A DNA stretch of 64,000 nt from Tritrichomonas foetus (GCA_001839685.1 MLAK01000001.1:225433-289432); one strand, 5' to 3'. Numbered from the stretch's first letter, positions 32,163 through 42,375 are shown. The notes: a model not told the origin generated them from the letters alone. Made by a program: numbers and translations.

Positions 32163-33324
32163 ATTCGATTATTTGCCTGAGAAAGAAATCAAAAGAAGAA
32201 GAAAGAAATTCATAGAAGAAGAAAGAAATCAAAAGAAGAAGAAAGAAATNNNNNNNNNNNNNNNNNNNNNNNNNNNNNNNNNNNNNNNNNNNNNNNNNNN
32301 NNNNNNNNNNNNNNNNNNNNNNNNNNNNNNNNNNNNNNNNNNNNNNNNNNNNNNNNNNNNNNNNNNNNNNNNNNNNNNNNNNNNNNNNNNNNNNNNNNNN
32401 NNNNNNNNNNNNNNNNNNNNNNNNNNNNNNNNNNNNNNNNNNNNNNNNNNNNNNNNNNNNNNNNNNNNNNNNNNNNNNNNNNNNNNNNNNNNNNNNNNNN
32501 NNNNNNNNNNNNNNNNNNNNNNNNNNNNNNNNNNNNNNNNNNNNNNNNNNNNNNNNNNNNNNNNNNNNNNNNNNNNNNNNNNNNNNNNNNNNNNNNNNNN
32601 NNNNNNNNNNNNNNNNNNNNNNNNNNNNNNNNNNNNNNNNNNNNNNNNNNNNNNNNNNNNNNNNNNNNNNNNNNNNNNNNNNNNNNNNNNNNNNNNNNNN
32701 NNNNNNNNNNNNNNNNNNNNNNNNNNNNNNNNNNNNNNNNNNNNNNNNNNNNNNNNNNNNNNNNNNNNNNNNNNNNNNNNNNNNNNNNNNNNNNNNNNNN
32801 NNNNNNNNNNNNNNNNNNNNNNNNNNNNNNNNNNNNNNNNNNNNNNNNNNNNNNNNNNNNNNNNNNNNNNNNNNNNNNNNNNNNNNNNNNNNNNNNNNNN
32901 NNNNNNNNNNNNNNNNNNNNNNNNNNNNNNNNNNNNNNNNNNNNNNNAGAAGAAGAAAGAAATCAAAAGAAGAAGAAAGAAATTAATAGAAGATGAAAGA
33001 AATTCAAAGAAGAAGAAAGAAATTTATAGAAAAAGAAAGAAATTAATAGAAGAAGAAAGAAATTTATAGAAAAAGAATGAAATTCAAAGAAGAAGAATGA
33101 AATTAATAGAAGAAGAAAGAAATCAAAAGAAGAAGAAAGAAATTAATAGAAGAAGAAAGAAATTAATAGAAGATGAAAGAAATCAAAAGAAGAAGAAAGA
33201 AATCAAAAGAAGAAGAAAGAAATTAATAGAAGAAGAAAGAAATTAATAGAAGAAGAAAGAAATCAAAAGAAGAAGAAAGAAATTAATAGAAGAAGAAAGA
33301 AATCAAAAGAAGAAGAAAGAAATT
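32163..33324. repeat. Large GA-rich satellite, 20-bp unit, interrupted by assembly gap
   Basis: The unit is about 20 bp, GAAATCAAAAGAAGAAGAAA, with variants GAAATTAATAG and GAAATTTATAG. It appears on both sides of the N-run, so the gap is probably more of the same array. It lies between convergent genes (31221-32021 and 33418-34536). The long open frame through it, repeating Lys/Arg/Glu, follows from the purine-only repeat and is not treated as a gene. Confidence 0.95.
32250..32947. other. Assembly gap (run of N)
   Basis: This is 698 undetermined bases inside the 20-bp satellite. The true array length is unknown. Confidence 0.99.
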
Positions 33325-33417
33325 AAAACATGGGTAAAAAAAATATATAAATTAGAAATAGAACAATATATATTTACAAATAAAAACAAAATAAATGTAA
33401 AGCAAAAATCATGAAAA

Positions 33418-34536
33418 TTAACAAACCCAGTGAGTTATTTTTGGTCGTGGTTTTGTCATTTTCTGGAATTGGCCACATCTTCCATATATCATAAAGTCCA
33501 ATCTTTGAATTTCGTCATAAAGTAGCGCATTTTCAGCCCTTGCATCATCCAAATCGCTCACCAATGCTTTTATCGATTTCATTGTCTTTCGAAGTGCCTG
33601 CTTCTGTTTGAGTGTTTCTAACTTTATCTTTTCAACATCACTTTGTTGAATCAGTGCAAATTTATAAGCCTTTTCAAGTTTAGAGAGCTCAATTACAGCT
33701 TGATCAAGTTCGGGTGAAGAAATTGTGCGGTTTGAATCGATGTAAATTTTAATTTGTTGGTTTTTAAACTGAACCTGTACTAACTTATTCCTTAGTTCTT
33801 CAAGAATTGCGTTGTTTTCTTTTTTAAGACGATTTTCTTCTGCTTTGGCTTCTTTTTCTATAAACTGAATATCATCAGGACGAACTTCTTCAGTAAGTTT
33901 CGCATTTATAATATTCATATTATCAGCCATAACTTTTTCATGATAAGCTTCAGCTTCTTGACGTTCCAAATCCATTACTTCTTTGAGTTTGTCAATCTCT
34001 TTCTGTAGCTTTTTGGCTTTGATGCGGTCTTGCTTAATAACACTTTTTAAATCAGATATCCTTTGCTGAAGTTCAGCTTCTTGTTCTTCTGCTTTCTGTC
34101 GAATCAAAAATTCTGCGTCTAATTCAATTGGAGAAACGTAAAGTTCGTTTTCATTTTCTAAATTGTTAACATTCTCATTAATTTTCATCATTTCTTCTCT
34201 GTAATGAATTTTAAGTGATTTCAATTCTTTGTGATGCTCGCGTTTAAGAGAATTAATATTTTTTGTATGAGTGGAAATTAATTCGGATTTCAATAATGAA
34301 AGAGAAGTTGGAATCGCTTCTATTTCTTTAACAATTTCTTTAATTTTATGCCTGTATATTTTCTTAGTTTGAGAAAAATGTTCATTTGTACTATTAATAT
34401 GTGTATTCAATAATCTGAGTTCATCTTTCAATCTTTTAATTTCGTCTTTTTGAAGAAGAAGCGTCTTTTCCATTTCGTAACTTTCTTTCTTGACTAAAAA
34501 ATCATTGATTCCTGTATCTGAATCACTTTCATCCAT
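33418..34536 (-). CDS. Coiled-coil protein, about 372 aa
   Basis: Nearly the whole protein is predicted coiled coil. Examples are EMEKTLLLQKDEIKRLKDEL, LKKENNAILEELRNKLVQVQ and LKQKQALRKTMKSIKALVSD. It has a short basic C-terminal tail ending KPRPKITHWVC. A longer frame begins at an ATG at 34587, but its first 17 residues are hydrophobic and unlike the rest. A TAAACGT motif at 34553-34559 would then lie inside the coding region. The Met at 34536 (MDESD) is preferred. The shape resembles flagellar/basal-body CCDC proteins, but no orthologue is recognised. It is closely followed upstream by the RRM-like gene on the same strand. Confidence 0.72.
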   Translation of the reverse strand: MDESDSDTGINDFLVKKESYEMEKTLLLQKDEIKRLKDELRLLNTHINSTNEHFSQTKKIYRHKIKEIVKEIEAIPTSLSLLKSELISTHTKNINSLKREHHKELKSLKIHYREEMMKINENVNNLENENELYVSPIELDAEFLIRQKAEEQEAELQQRISDLKSVIKQDRIKAKKLQKEIDKLKEVMDLERQEAEAYHEKVMADNMNIINAKLTEEVRPDDIQFIEKEAKAEENRLKKENNAILEELRNKLVQVQFKNQQIKIYIDSNRTISSPELDQAVIELSKLEKAYKFALIQQSDVEKIKLETLKQKQALRKTMKSIKALVSDLDDARAENALLYDEIQRLDFMIYGRCGQFQKMTKPRPKITHWVC

Positions 34537-34552
34537 TTTCCAGAAAATATGT

Positions 34553-34559
34553 ACGTTTA
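34553..34559 (-). promoter_or_regulatory. TAAACGT motif upstream of 33418-34536 gene
   Basis: On the sense (minus) strand TAAACGT lies 17 bp before the preferred ATG at 34536. This supports the internal start. Confidence 0.35.
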
Positions 34560-34617
34560 TAAAAAGATTATTGGATAAAAGTGACATAATTTAACCTTAA
34601 CTTTTGACCTAAAAAAA

Positions 34618-35565
34618 TCACAAAGAATTAAAAAGTTCGTCAAAATATTGCGTCGTGATAAAAACAGCAGTAATTTCGACATTTTCAAATGTTCGACCAT
34701 TCATTGCCCCACATGCTAATCTTGCATCCTTGATATTTCTCATTTTCACGTAAAACTCAGGATAGTCCCCGATTTTTCTTGTAAAAATGCATTCGATGTC
34801 GCCAAAATTCGAAACCTGTTCAGAAACATCCTCCTGACTTAGGGATATCTTTAATATACTACTGATAAAGAAACAGCGCGTTACTGTTGATTTGTACTGA
34901 TGTGTAATAATCATCTTATTTTTCTGATTCGGGCCAAACGTTGAATGGTTTTGATGAATTATTTCTAAAACATTATGGATGGATGAAAGCTTGAGGATGT
35001 GAAATGCCATTTTTCCTCTTTGAATAAACTTGATTTTCAATATTGGAGCAATATGTCTGAAAAAGCTCCGTATTTCATCTTCTGACTTTTCTGGGCCAAT
35101 TCCTTGAATGAATACAAGCGGTACGCGGGCAGTTTTTGGAACTTGGTCGAGAACGTTTGCTTGAAAAATGGGAATTCGAGTCATAACATGGGCAGAAATG
35201 GCGGTTTTGAATTTGACCTCAAAATCACCATCAGGAAGCTCTTGAATATCTAAAATATCGGTTAAATTCCAAAAAGTAATCGAATTAATTATATCGATGG
35301 CTGATATTTTGATGACTTGGTGTTCATTACTAAGAACGTCAAAAGTGGTATTAGAACCTTTATCGGCTTCATTCTCGTTTTCATCATTAACGACTCCTTT
35401 GATTTTAACTCGAAAAGCGCTTAATCGATTTAATTGCTCCCTCTTTTTGAGTTCGTTCGCGACAGAAGGATTTCTCTGTAAGTATTGGTGCGCTTTGGTG
35501 AATTTTGTCTGTGGGTCCTTGGAAGGGATAATGCACCAGCTCTGAAGAGCTGGAATCAATGTCAT
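34618..35565 (-). CDS. RRM-like RNA-binding protein, 315 aa
   Basis: At least two RRM-like folds can be traced. One is at about 150-215 (VFIQGIGPEKSEDEIRSFF...GKMAFHILKL). The other is at about 228-308 (CFFISSILKISLSQEDVSEQ...FYVKMRNIKDARLACGAMNG, ending VEITAVFI). The beta-alpha-beta-beta-alpha-beta order and the terminal AxxAxxxMNG helix are RRM hallmarks, but the RNP1 aromatic residues are weak. A third, more degenerate module may precede them. The frame opens at a TTG at 35610; the first ATG is 35565 and is used here. Such proteins usually act in mRNA processing. The ATG of the next gene on this strand is only about 80 bp downstream. Confidence 0.68.
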   Translation of the reverse strand: MTLIPALQSWCIIPSKDPQTKFTKAHQYLQRNPSVANELKKREQLNRLSAFRVKIKGVVNDENENEADKGSNTTFDVLSNEHQVIKISAIDIINSITFWNLTDILDIQELPDGDFEVKFKTAISAHVMTRIPIFQANVLDQVPKTARVPLVFIQGIGPEKSEDEIRSFFRHIAPILKIKFIQRGKMAFHILKLSSIHNVLEIIHQNHSTFGPNQKNKMIITHQYKSTVTRCFFISSILKISLSQEDVSEQVSNFGDIECIFTRKIGDYPEFYVKMRNIKDARLACGAMNGRTFENVEITAVFITTQYFDELFNSL

Positions 35566-35913
35566 TTTGAATTCAAGTTGATGATTTTGATTTATTTTTT
35601 TAGATAACAAGTCATGCTTGATTGGTGGACAAATATGTACTGAATTCTGAGTGACAATAGTTTTTCATTTTTCTAGCTAATTAAGGATAAAACTAGATGG
35701 ATAATGAGAAATTAGATATCAATTTAATTATTGAAGGAATTTATTATATTAAAGAAATTTTTCTATTCATCATTCCTCGAAAAATCACCACATTTTCAAT
35801 TCGTAGAAAATTCTAACGATTATTCGATAGGAATTGACCTTTCAATATGAAATATTTGACCATATTTGATGTTAAAGTAAAAAATAAAAGTGTACGTTTA
35901 ATTAATATCTGTT
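35566..35913. other. Intergenic, divergent promoters
   Basis: The gap separates the RRM-like gene (-) from IFT88 (+). It is AT-rich. The only recognised signal is ACGTTTA at 35894-35900. Confidence 0.6.
35894..35900 (+). promoter_or_regulatory. ACGTTTA motif upstream of IFT88
   Basis: An exact heptamer lies 20 bp before the IFT88 ATG at 35914, in the same orientation as at IFT74. Confidence 0.45.
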
Positions 35914-38055
35914 ATGTCGAACACAAGACTTACTTCATCACGTGGACGTCCGCCAACATCATCACGCCCAATATCATCGAGGAAAGGAGCAGGTTATAAT
36001 AACGGAAGTTTAACAACATCAGGTGGTAAGAAAGTTATTTCTCCACTCGATCATGTCGCTGATTCTTTCTCGCAATTTCTGAAAGACACAAGTGATTCTC
36101 CAGAAAACAAAATCAAAGGATTTAAAAAAAACATTGGAGCTGCCATTCAAGAATCATCAAATATGATCAAAAAAGGTGACTTCCCAGTTGCACTTTCGAA
36201 AGCAAAAGAAGCTGAGACAGAAATGAAGAGTTTCCAAGATTTCATTACACAAAAGAATATAGAAGATGTAGATTTTAAGAATGTAAAGTATATGGTTTTG
36301 ATGCAACTTGCTGATGCCTATAAGGCAAACTCAATGTTGGATGATGCTCTTCATCGTTACCAAAGACTCCTCAAAGATAGAGAATTTCCATATCCACAAA
36401 TTGTGTATCTCGAAATTGGACACATTAATATGGAACAAAAGAAGTATGAAGATGCCATTAAGAATTACGAAATGGGAATCAATCATCTCAAACCAGATAC
36501 AAATCGTTTGATTGCCCGTTTCAACCAGTGCTGTGGAATTGCCCAAATCCAGCTTGGTGACTACCACAAAGCCCTCTCTTCATTTGAAACAGCAATGAGA
36601 CAAGATCCATCAATTAAAACAGGATATAATCTTGTTTTATGTCATTCAGTTCTATCATCAACAGAAGAACTTCGTGAAGCATACGTTCGAATGTTATCTG
36701 TGAAGCCACAAATGTCGATTGCTGAATTAAATGATTCTGATATTCTTGGAAACCAACTTCATATTGAAAGACGTGAACAAGTTCGTCTTGTAATGTTAGC
36801 ATCACGTTTGGTTGCATCTAGAAATGAAAAGGAGTGGCAAGAATCATATGAGTTTGTTTTGCAACAACTCAAAAAGTCCAAATTCCCAGAAGCTGCCGGT
36901 GAATTTGAAATATCTTATTCACTTGCATATTTGAACCACAGAAATGCCAATAAAGCTATTGAAATGTTGCGTCAAATTAGGAAGAAGGATCCACAACTAA
37001 TGGCATTGGCTGCAACAAACTTGTCTTTCTTATACTATTTAGAACAGGATTATGACAATGCTGATAAATATGCAACAATTGCCCTCGAACACGATAAATA
37101 TAATGCACAGGCTTTGGTAAACAAAGGAAACTGTTTGATGCAAGCTGGTAGAGAAGAGGAAGCTCGTGATTCATATCTTGAGGCAATTGGTGTTGAAGCA
37201 GACTGTGTTGAAGCATTATTCAATCTTGGTCTTGTTTCTAAATTCATGGGTGCATATGATGAGGCTTTACAAGTGTTTGAAAAATTGAATAGAATTGTTC
37301 CTAAATCACCTGAAGTCCTTTTCGAAATTAGTGACTGTTATGATAAGATTGGAATTATTCCAAATGCTATCGATTGGATGCATCGTTTAATTAACCTTGT
37401 TCCAACAGATCCTGCTGTTTGGAGGAGACTTGGTACAATTTGGGATAGAGATAATAACTCAACACAAGCATTCCAATGCTTCTCAGAAAGTATTAAGTAT
37501 GATCCATCTGATATCGAAGTTATTTCATGGCTTGGTTCATACTTCAGGCATAATCAAATGTATGATAATGCCCTCAAGTTCTTCCAGAGAGCTGCCGCAA
37601 TTGCTCCTAAGGAACCACGTTACCCATTAATGGTTGCTTCTTGTTATCGTAGCATGGATTGTAAGCAAGAAGCTCTTGATGTTTATGAACGTGTTATCCA
37701 AATGGATCCAATGAATAAACAATGTTTGGAGCATCTTATTAAACTGACTACTGAAATGGGATTAAATGCCAAAGCAGATTATTATCAAAGATTGATGGTT
37801 GATTTGAATGATAGAATTCAAGAATTACAACAAGAAGAAATGTTACGCAAACAAGAACAACAAGAAGTTGATTTAGCATCTAAGCCCATTGGTGGACTTA
37901 CTGCTACATTGGCCAATAACACTATGCAATATACTAAAGAGAAAGTGGAAGCACCTTCGCTTAAAGTTGATCCATCGGCTCAAAATGTTCAAACTGGAGT
38001 TGCTGGTAATGGAAATGATGATATTTGGGACGGTGTTGACATTGACTTAGATTAA
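35914..38055 (+). CDS. IFT88: Intraflagellar transport protein 88 (TPR protein, IFT-B)
   Basis: The Ser/Arg/Pro-rich N terminus (1-45) is followed by helical repeats. About ten to twelve TPR units span 130-630. Examples are MVLMQLADAYKANSMLDDAL, YLEIGHINMEQKKYEDAIKN, GIAQIQLGDYHKALSSFETA and LVNKGNCLMQAGREEEARDS. The order and spacing match IFT88/Polaris, including QDPSIKTGYNLVLCHSVL (human APSLKAGFNLILSCFAI). The C terminus ends in an acidic WDGVDIDLD tail. IFT88 is an IFT-B subunit needed for flagellum assembly. At 713 aa it is somewhat shorter than the vertebrate protein (about 830 aa). The first ATG in frame is 35914. Confidence 0.93.
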   Translation: MSNTRLTSSRGRPPTSSRPISSRKGAGYNNGSLTTSGGKKVISPLDHVADSFSQFLKDTSDSPENKIKGFKKNIGAAIQESSNMIKKGDFPVALSKAKEAETEMKSFQDFITQKNIEDVDFKNVKYMVLMQLADAYKANSMLDDALHRYQRLLKDREFPYPQIVYLEIGHINMEQKKYEDAIKNYEMGINHLKPDTNRLIARFNQCCGIAQIQLGDYHKALSSFETAMRQDPSIKTGYNLVLCHSVLSSTEELREAYVRMLSVKPQMSIAELNDSDILGNQLHIERREQVRLVMLASRLVASRNEKEWQESYEFVLQQLKKSKFPEAAGEFEISYSLAYLNHRNANKAIEMLRQIRKKDPQLMALAATNLSFLYYLEQDYDNADKYATIALEHDKYNAQALVNKGNCLMQAGREEEARDSYLEAIGVEADCVEALFNLGLVSKFMGAYDEALQVFEKLNRIVPKSPEVLFEISDCYDKIGIIPNAIDWMHRLINLVPTDPAVWRRLGTIWDRDNNSTQAFQCFSESIKYDPSDIEVISWLGSYFRHNQMYDNALKFFQRAAAIAPKEPRYPLMVASCYRSMDCKQEALDVYERVIQMDPMNKQCLEHLIKLTTEMGLNAKADYYQRLMVDLNDRIQELQQEEMLRKQEQQEVDLASKPIGGLTATLANNTMQYTKEKVEAPSLKVDPSAQNVQTGVAGNGNDDIWDGVDIDLD

Positions 38056-38208
38056 TAAAAAAGCATATTTTCGTTATCTTTTTGATTGTAATTAATATAA
38101 TAAAGAAAAATTATGGCAAATAATAGAAAAATAAAAGAAACGAAAGAACGAATAAAAAAACATATATTTATAAAAAATAATATATATTATAAATTACAAA
38201 CAAAAGAA

Positions 38209-40779
38209 TTAAGCTTTTCGATTTCTTACCATGAACAAAGGAATATCAAAAATTGGTGGATCATCATCAAAATTTTTTCTAAATTTCAATACTTCTTCTG
38301 CTTCTTGATCTCCAAGTTCCAAAAACAAAAGTCTCTTGTGAATAGTCTTCTTATTGAAGTGTGTCAAATCTGTTTCAGTGATTCGTTTCATTGCTACTAG
38401 GAAACTTGCTGTAAATTGTCTGAAAATGAAAATATCACTTGCACTTTGAATCATCTGTTCAACAAATTGGTGAATTTCATTCTCTTTTGCAGCTGGCAAA
38501 CATCTTTTAATGTTACTAAAGATTTCGGTGGCAAGTGCATTTTTATCAACTTTTGAAAAAAGTGTAAACATTACATGAGTTTGTTTCTCAAATGCATAGC
38601 AATGTTGACCATCAATAAATGCATTAATTGTTGAACGGGTTATTGTTTTCCAAAATATTACTGGCACTTCTGTATATTTAGATAGAATTATTCTTGTACA
38701 ATGTAAAGCAGCCTCAGTTGATTCGAAATCCAATATTCCAAGATCAATGATTTTGGAAAGGAAATTAATATCAAATAAATTTGGTGGAAATTGAGAAATC
38801 ATTTTGAAAAGATTAGGGGTAATTGTTGAGGTTTCTTGAATAAACTTTTGAATATCATTTATAAAATTGTCGATTTGCTGATGTCTTTCTCTACAAACTG
38901 CAATTGAACCAAACACCAAATCAGGAAGCTGTGGTGCTCTCAACAAATTTTGCATATAAACTATAACAAATTGTTCAATCACTGAATAATCAGAATTAAC
39001 AATTAATGCAGTAATTGCGCTAAAAATTGATTCGATTATCTTTTCATCATTACATTGAGATAAGCATTCAAAGAGTGGCTGGAAAAATTGTGGAAACTCT
39101 TGTTGATTAACAGAAACATAAAACATTTCACGAAATGTGGTTAATGCAAAAGTAGCATCAGCTTGAATCAAAGATGCAGCAAGCTGTGCCATTTGTGTAA
39201 AAGCGCCGCCCAGACAACAAATTTTGCAGAGTCTGATAGCGGCATCACTATCAACAAAAGTCATCAAAGTTAAAGTTTTTGCAACAATGTTGGGCAACTC
39301 GCCTCTGAATACTTCAGGAAACTTTGTGAATGAATAATAAAGTGCTCGTGATGCAGAAATTTGAGTATTGCAGTCAGATTGCTCTAATGAATGAAGAGCA
39401 AGATGAAGAAATTGTTGCGTGAAAATATTTAGTCTAGATAAAGTAAAAAGTATAGCTGGTAAGTATTCATTTGACAACTGTAATCGATTTTCTAAAGTTT
39501 GAATCGTAAAATCAGTAACTTGTGAAAAGCCTAAAGCATAAATAAGTCCGAGTGACATTTCTTGGCCAGTTAAAAACATAGGATCAATTTTCAATAAATA
39601 ATTAATTGTTATTTCAACAGATGGGAATAAAATTCTTCCATTTTCAATTGCATTTGGTAAATTATTCAAAAATGATATTCTAATAATTTGAAGTAAAGGT
39701 GAAAAAATTGGAAGGGATGGACCATTCATTGATCGAGTTAAAATTACTTCAAGAAGTTTCCAAAATGATCGTTTGGCAGTCATTGGAACGTCACCTGAAA
39801 AAATCAAAGAATAAATTTGTTGAAGGTTACCTAAAACTGATGGATCACTTAAACTTTGAGCAACGGATTCATACGAATCACCTAAAACTAATTCAGTAAC
39901 TTTTTTACCGAGCTGTGCATTTCCAAGATACTCTATAACAATACTATACTTTCTTAAGAACGATACAAGGAAAATAAACGATGATGTATTCAAAGTTTGC
40001 AACCCGGAAAAAAACTGAAATAAAATCGAACCAAAATTTTTTAAAACACTACCAAAATCATAACGATTTAGAAAAACTGTGGTTAAGCATTGAAATGCAA
40101 GTTTTTGTGTTTTACTATTTAGTGTCATTTGTAAAATTTGGTCTAATAATTCTGGATTGAATAATTGTTGATCAGAATATAAAAGCAAAGAGTTTAAAAT
40201 CATTAAAAACGAAGGTGATAAGTCACTTCGTGCTATATAGCCAGCCAAATTGAGTAGTTGTTGAGAATTCATTGCAAATAAAGTGCGTAATTGCATTAAC
40301 CGATTGTATGGAACGATTTTGCTGGTCTGCAAAGCACTTGAAAATATTCCAAGCAGGGTGACTCGGCTTCTTAGACTCGGGTCTTCTCTAGCTTGGCATA
40401 ATGTTGATAAAAAATCAGGCCAAATTTCGGGCCATTCAAAAATGGCAATTGCTACTAAAATTGAATAGAGATACCCCTTGAGGTTCATAGGAATGGATGT
40501 TACGTTTAATTGCGAAATACTATATCCTTTGATTTCCTTTTTTAAACCGTCGTCGAAATTGGTCCAATTTGACTCAATCATTTCCAAAAGCGAATAAGCA
40601 GCGATTTGTCGGGCGTGGATATCGATGGATCGTTGTAATATTATAAATGCGGTAATTTCGGCGTGCTCACTTTGTTTCCATTGTATTAAAAATTCATTTG
40701 CTTGATTTTTTACTTGTTGGTTCGGATCAAAAAGATGTTTAATAACATTTTCAACAACCTGTGGTGGAAAATCATTCAT
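38209..40779 (-). CDS. Importin-beta/exportin superfamily karyopherin (transportin-3/IPO13-like), 856 aa
   Basis: This is an all-helical HEAT solenoid. Its N terminus matches the importin-beta/Xpo1-like domain: VKNQANEFLIQWKQSEHAEI, then ILQRSIDIHARQIAAYSLLE. In human karyopherins this region binds Ran-GTP. A following Xpo1-like segment includes LKGYLYSILVAIAIFEWPEI. The length fits transportin-3/importin-13 type receptors, which move SR proteins and other cargo through nuclear pores. The frame opens at a GTG at 40818; the first ATG, at 40779 (MNDFPPQ), starts just before the first HEAT helix and is used. It is convergent with IFT88. The exact cargo class cannot be told from sequence alone. 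Confidence 0.78.
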   Translation of the reverse strand: MNDFPPQVVENVIKHLFDPNQQVKNQANEFLIQWKQSEHAEITAFIILQRSIDIHARQIAAYSLLEMIESNWTNFDDGLKKEIKGYSISQLNVTSIPMNLKGYLYSILVAIAIFEWPEIWPDFLSTLCQAREDPSLRSRVTLLGIFSSALQTSKIVPYNRLMQLRTLFAMNSQQLLNLAGYIARSDLSPSFLMILNSLLLYSDQQLFNPELLDQILQMTLNSKTQKLAFQCLTTVFLNRYDFGSVLKNFGSILFQFFSGLQTLNTSSFIFLVSFLRKYSIVIEYLGNAQLGKKVTELVLGDSYESVAQSLSDPSVLGNLQQIYSLIFSGDVPMTAKRSFWKLLEVILTRSMNGPSLPIFSPLLQIIRISFLNNLPNAIENGRILFPSVEITINYLLKIDPMFLTGQEMSLGLIYALGFSQVTDFTIQTLENRLQLSNEYLPAILFTLSRLNIFTQQFLHLALHSLEQSDCNTQISASRALYYSFTKFPEVFRGELPNIVAKTLTLMTFVDSDAAIRLCKICCLGGAFTQMAQLAASLIQADATFALTTFREMFYVSVNQQEFPQFFQPLFECLSQCNDEKIIESIFSAITALIVNSDYSVIEQFVIVYMQNLLRAPQLPDLVFGSIAVCRERHQQIDNFINDIQKFIQETSTITPNLFKMISQFPPNLFDINFLSKIIDLGILDFESTEAALHCTRIILSKYTEVPVIFWKTITRSTINAFIDGQHCYAFEKQTHVMFTLFSKVDKNALATEIFSNIKRCLPAAKENEIHQFVEQMIQSASDIFIFRQFTASFLVAMKRITETDLTHFNKKTIHKRLLFLELGDQEAEEVLKFRKNFDDDPPIFDIPLFMVRNRKA

Positions 40780-40904
40780 GAGTGATATGATTGTGTTGGT
40801 TTTCACATCATTTGTCACTTCATCCTCTTTCTTTCAGAGAAAAACTTTTTCTTCTTTCACTTTTTCTAAGTCACTTTTCCACCTTTCACTTTTTGAAGCA
40901 ACGC

Positions 40905-41430
40905 TATAATTGAATTTGATCATTCACGAAATTTTTTCTCATAACTCAATCTGCTTCTCGACTAATGATTCACTTTTTCAAGATTGAACATTATTTATGA
41001 ATTATGGATGTCATTCAAGAGAATGTGTTTGAGTAAATCATCAGGCAAATGATTGAGGTATCATTTCACACTACTGAATGAACAAAATGGCACTATTTTA
41101 TGTTTTTAACTAGTAATTTTAAATGTATTTCTAATTGGGAAATGTGTTGTGAATTTTGATCCAACTTTATTTGAGTGAATTCGAAATATGTTTGTTATTG
41201 CATGACCATTTGCTACAGATGGCGATTCTAGCTGTGTTCAAATTAATGAGTCAGTGAAAATTTTATTAAATCCACAAGAATATCTTTGCGAGAAAGACAA
41301 AAAAGTTTCTAAGAAAAAAGAAGGTGAACTTTTGAGATTGTTAAGACATTGTCATGCAAAGTCCAGTATAAATGAATTCACACATATTTTTAAGCCATGT
41401 TGTAGAACAAACTTCCACAAAGAACTTTAG
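40905..41430 (+). pseudogene. Decayed class III cyclase domain (relic of the PAS-cyclase family)
   Basis: From 41206 to 41300 the plus strand reads PFATDGDSSCVQINESVK then ILLNPQEYLCEKDKKVS. This closely matches FATYGDVGCVQISESVK and LLLDPQEYIVEKGKKIS in the cyclase at 4875-9608. Just upstream NMFVIA-stop-PFAT matches NMIAIASRFAT, with TGA in place of Ser at 41203-41205. Further in-frame stops occur at 41107 and 41176. NEQNGTILCF (41077-41106) matches NEQNDIALSF, and FHTTE just before it is in another frame, so there is a frameshift near 41075. Weaker similarity continues back to about 40905 (QSASRL for EIASRY). It ends with a stop at 41428-41430. Confidence 0.85.
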
Positions 41431-41766
41431 TTTATATAAAAATGAAATTGCAGAAACATTTATTTAAATGAAACCATATGAAATATGAAATTACTATCAT
41501 TTCGGAAGATATTATGGAATGTTGCTGAAGATAATTTTGCTCTGTCGATATGTGGTCCACAAAATATCTTCAAGAAGGAGAAGTCTGACACCAAAAGGTA
41601 TGTAGATATTTTTAAGAAGAATATCAAATTGATGTATCAACATGCTTGGATCGTATTAGAATTAAAAAAAAAAAAAAAATGAAAATTTAATGAGGAGTTT
41701 TGACGACCATCAAAAGTTCAAATTTGATATTCCGATAATTGAAATCGAAATTCTTTGAATTTTTAA

Positions 41767-41915
41767 CAAATCCATTGATTGAGTTGGTTTTGAGATTGTA
41801 TTATATTTTGGTTATAATCCAAAGAATTAATAGCGCTTTTAAGGTGACAAAAAGAAGAACTAGGAACAACAGGAAAAAGAAGTGACTTCAACCAAATGTT
41901 ACATGAATAGTCCTG
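41767..41915. repeat. Degenerate dispersed repeat, copy B (related to 13179-13330)
   Basis: It shares AATCCATTGATTGAGTT at the left and GGAAAAAGAAGT followed by GACTTCAAC at the right with copy A. Indels separate the blocks. The minus strand carries a fragment SLDYNQNIIQSQNQLNQW. It lies about 340 bp after the cyclase relic, so the region may be a graveyard of decayed sequence. Confidence 0.6.
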
Positions 41916-42375
41916 AGTAAGATGATAGAATAGACCATTATTCAATGTATTGTTAAATAGAAAGAGAATTGGTTTGAATATATATGTCGATTTTCATTTT
42001 GATCATATTCTGGAGATAATTCAAGAAGACGTTGACAAATTAGTAAACATATCTTTTAATTGATATAAATGATTTCAAAAAAGGAAATGAAATTTTTGAT
42101 CGATTCTTGTGATAAATATTCATACTCAACATATTCTTATAAAATATTTGATTTAGAAATAGATTGTTCATCATTTTTTAGAATAAATTATCAAAATGAT
42201 TTTTCAATAATGAATCTTCATCATTAAAATACTATATTTTGATGAAGTATCGTATTTTTAAAAAGTCATCATTACAATCATTTCAAAAAATTGGTTAACT
42301 ATTTTATTGGTTAACGTTGACATATGGTTACATTTTAAAGTGAAGTTCATTTTCTCATAAGGCAAAAGTTTTCAT

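Larger units (their letters stand above)
40819..42375. other. Intergenic region holding cyclase relic and dispersed repeat
   Basis: Besides the cyclase pseudogene (40905-41430) and repeat copy B (41767-41915) there is a short ORF at 41485-41682 (65 codons, ending in poly-Lys from an A-run). I do not support it as a gene. A TAACGTT sequence at 42312-42318 lies about 60 bp before the next ATG. Confidence 0.6.

Noticed and set aside
32131..33069. Long open frame through the GA-rich satellite and N-run
   Set aside because: The frame stays open only because the repeat is purine-rich and undetermined bases have no stops. The encoded Lys/Glu/Arg repeat follows the 20-bp unit.
35566..35610. Upstream extension of the RRM-like gene
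   Set aside because: The extension starts at TTG. The first ATG, at 35565, gives a plausible protein.
41485..41682. 65-codon ORF after the cyclase relic
   Set aside because: No recognised domain, and the end is poly-Lys from an A-run; not enough to call a gene.
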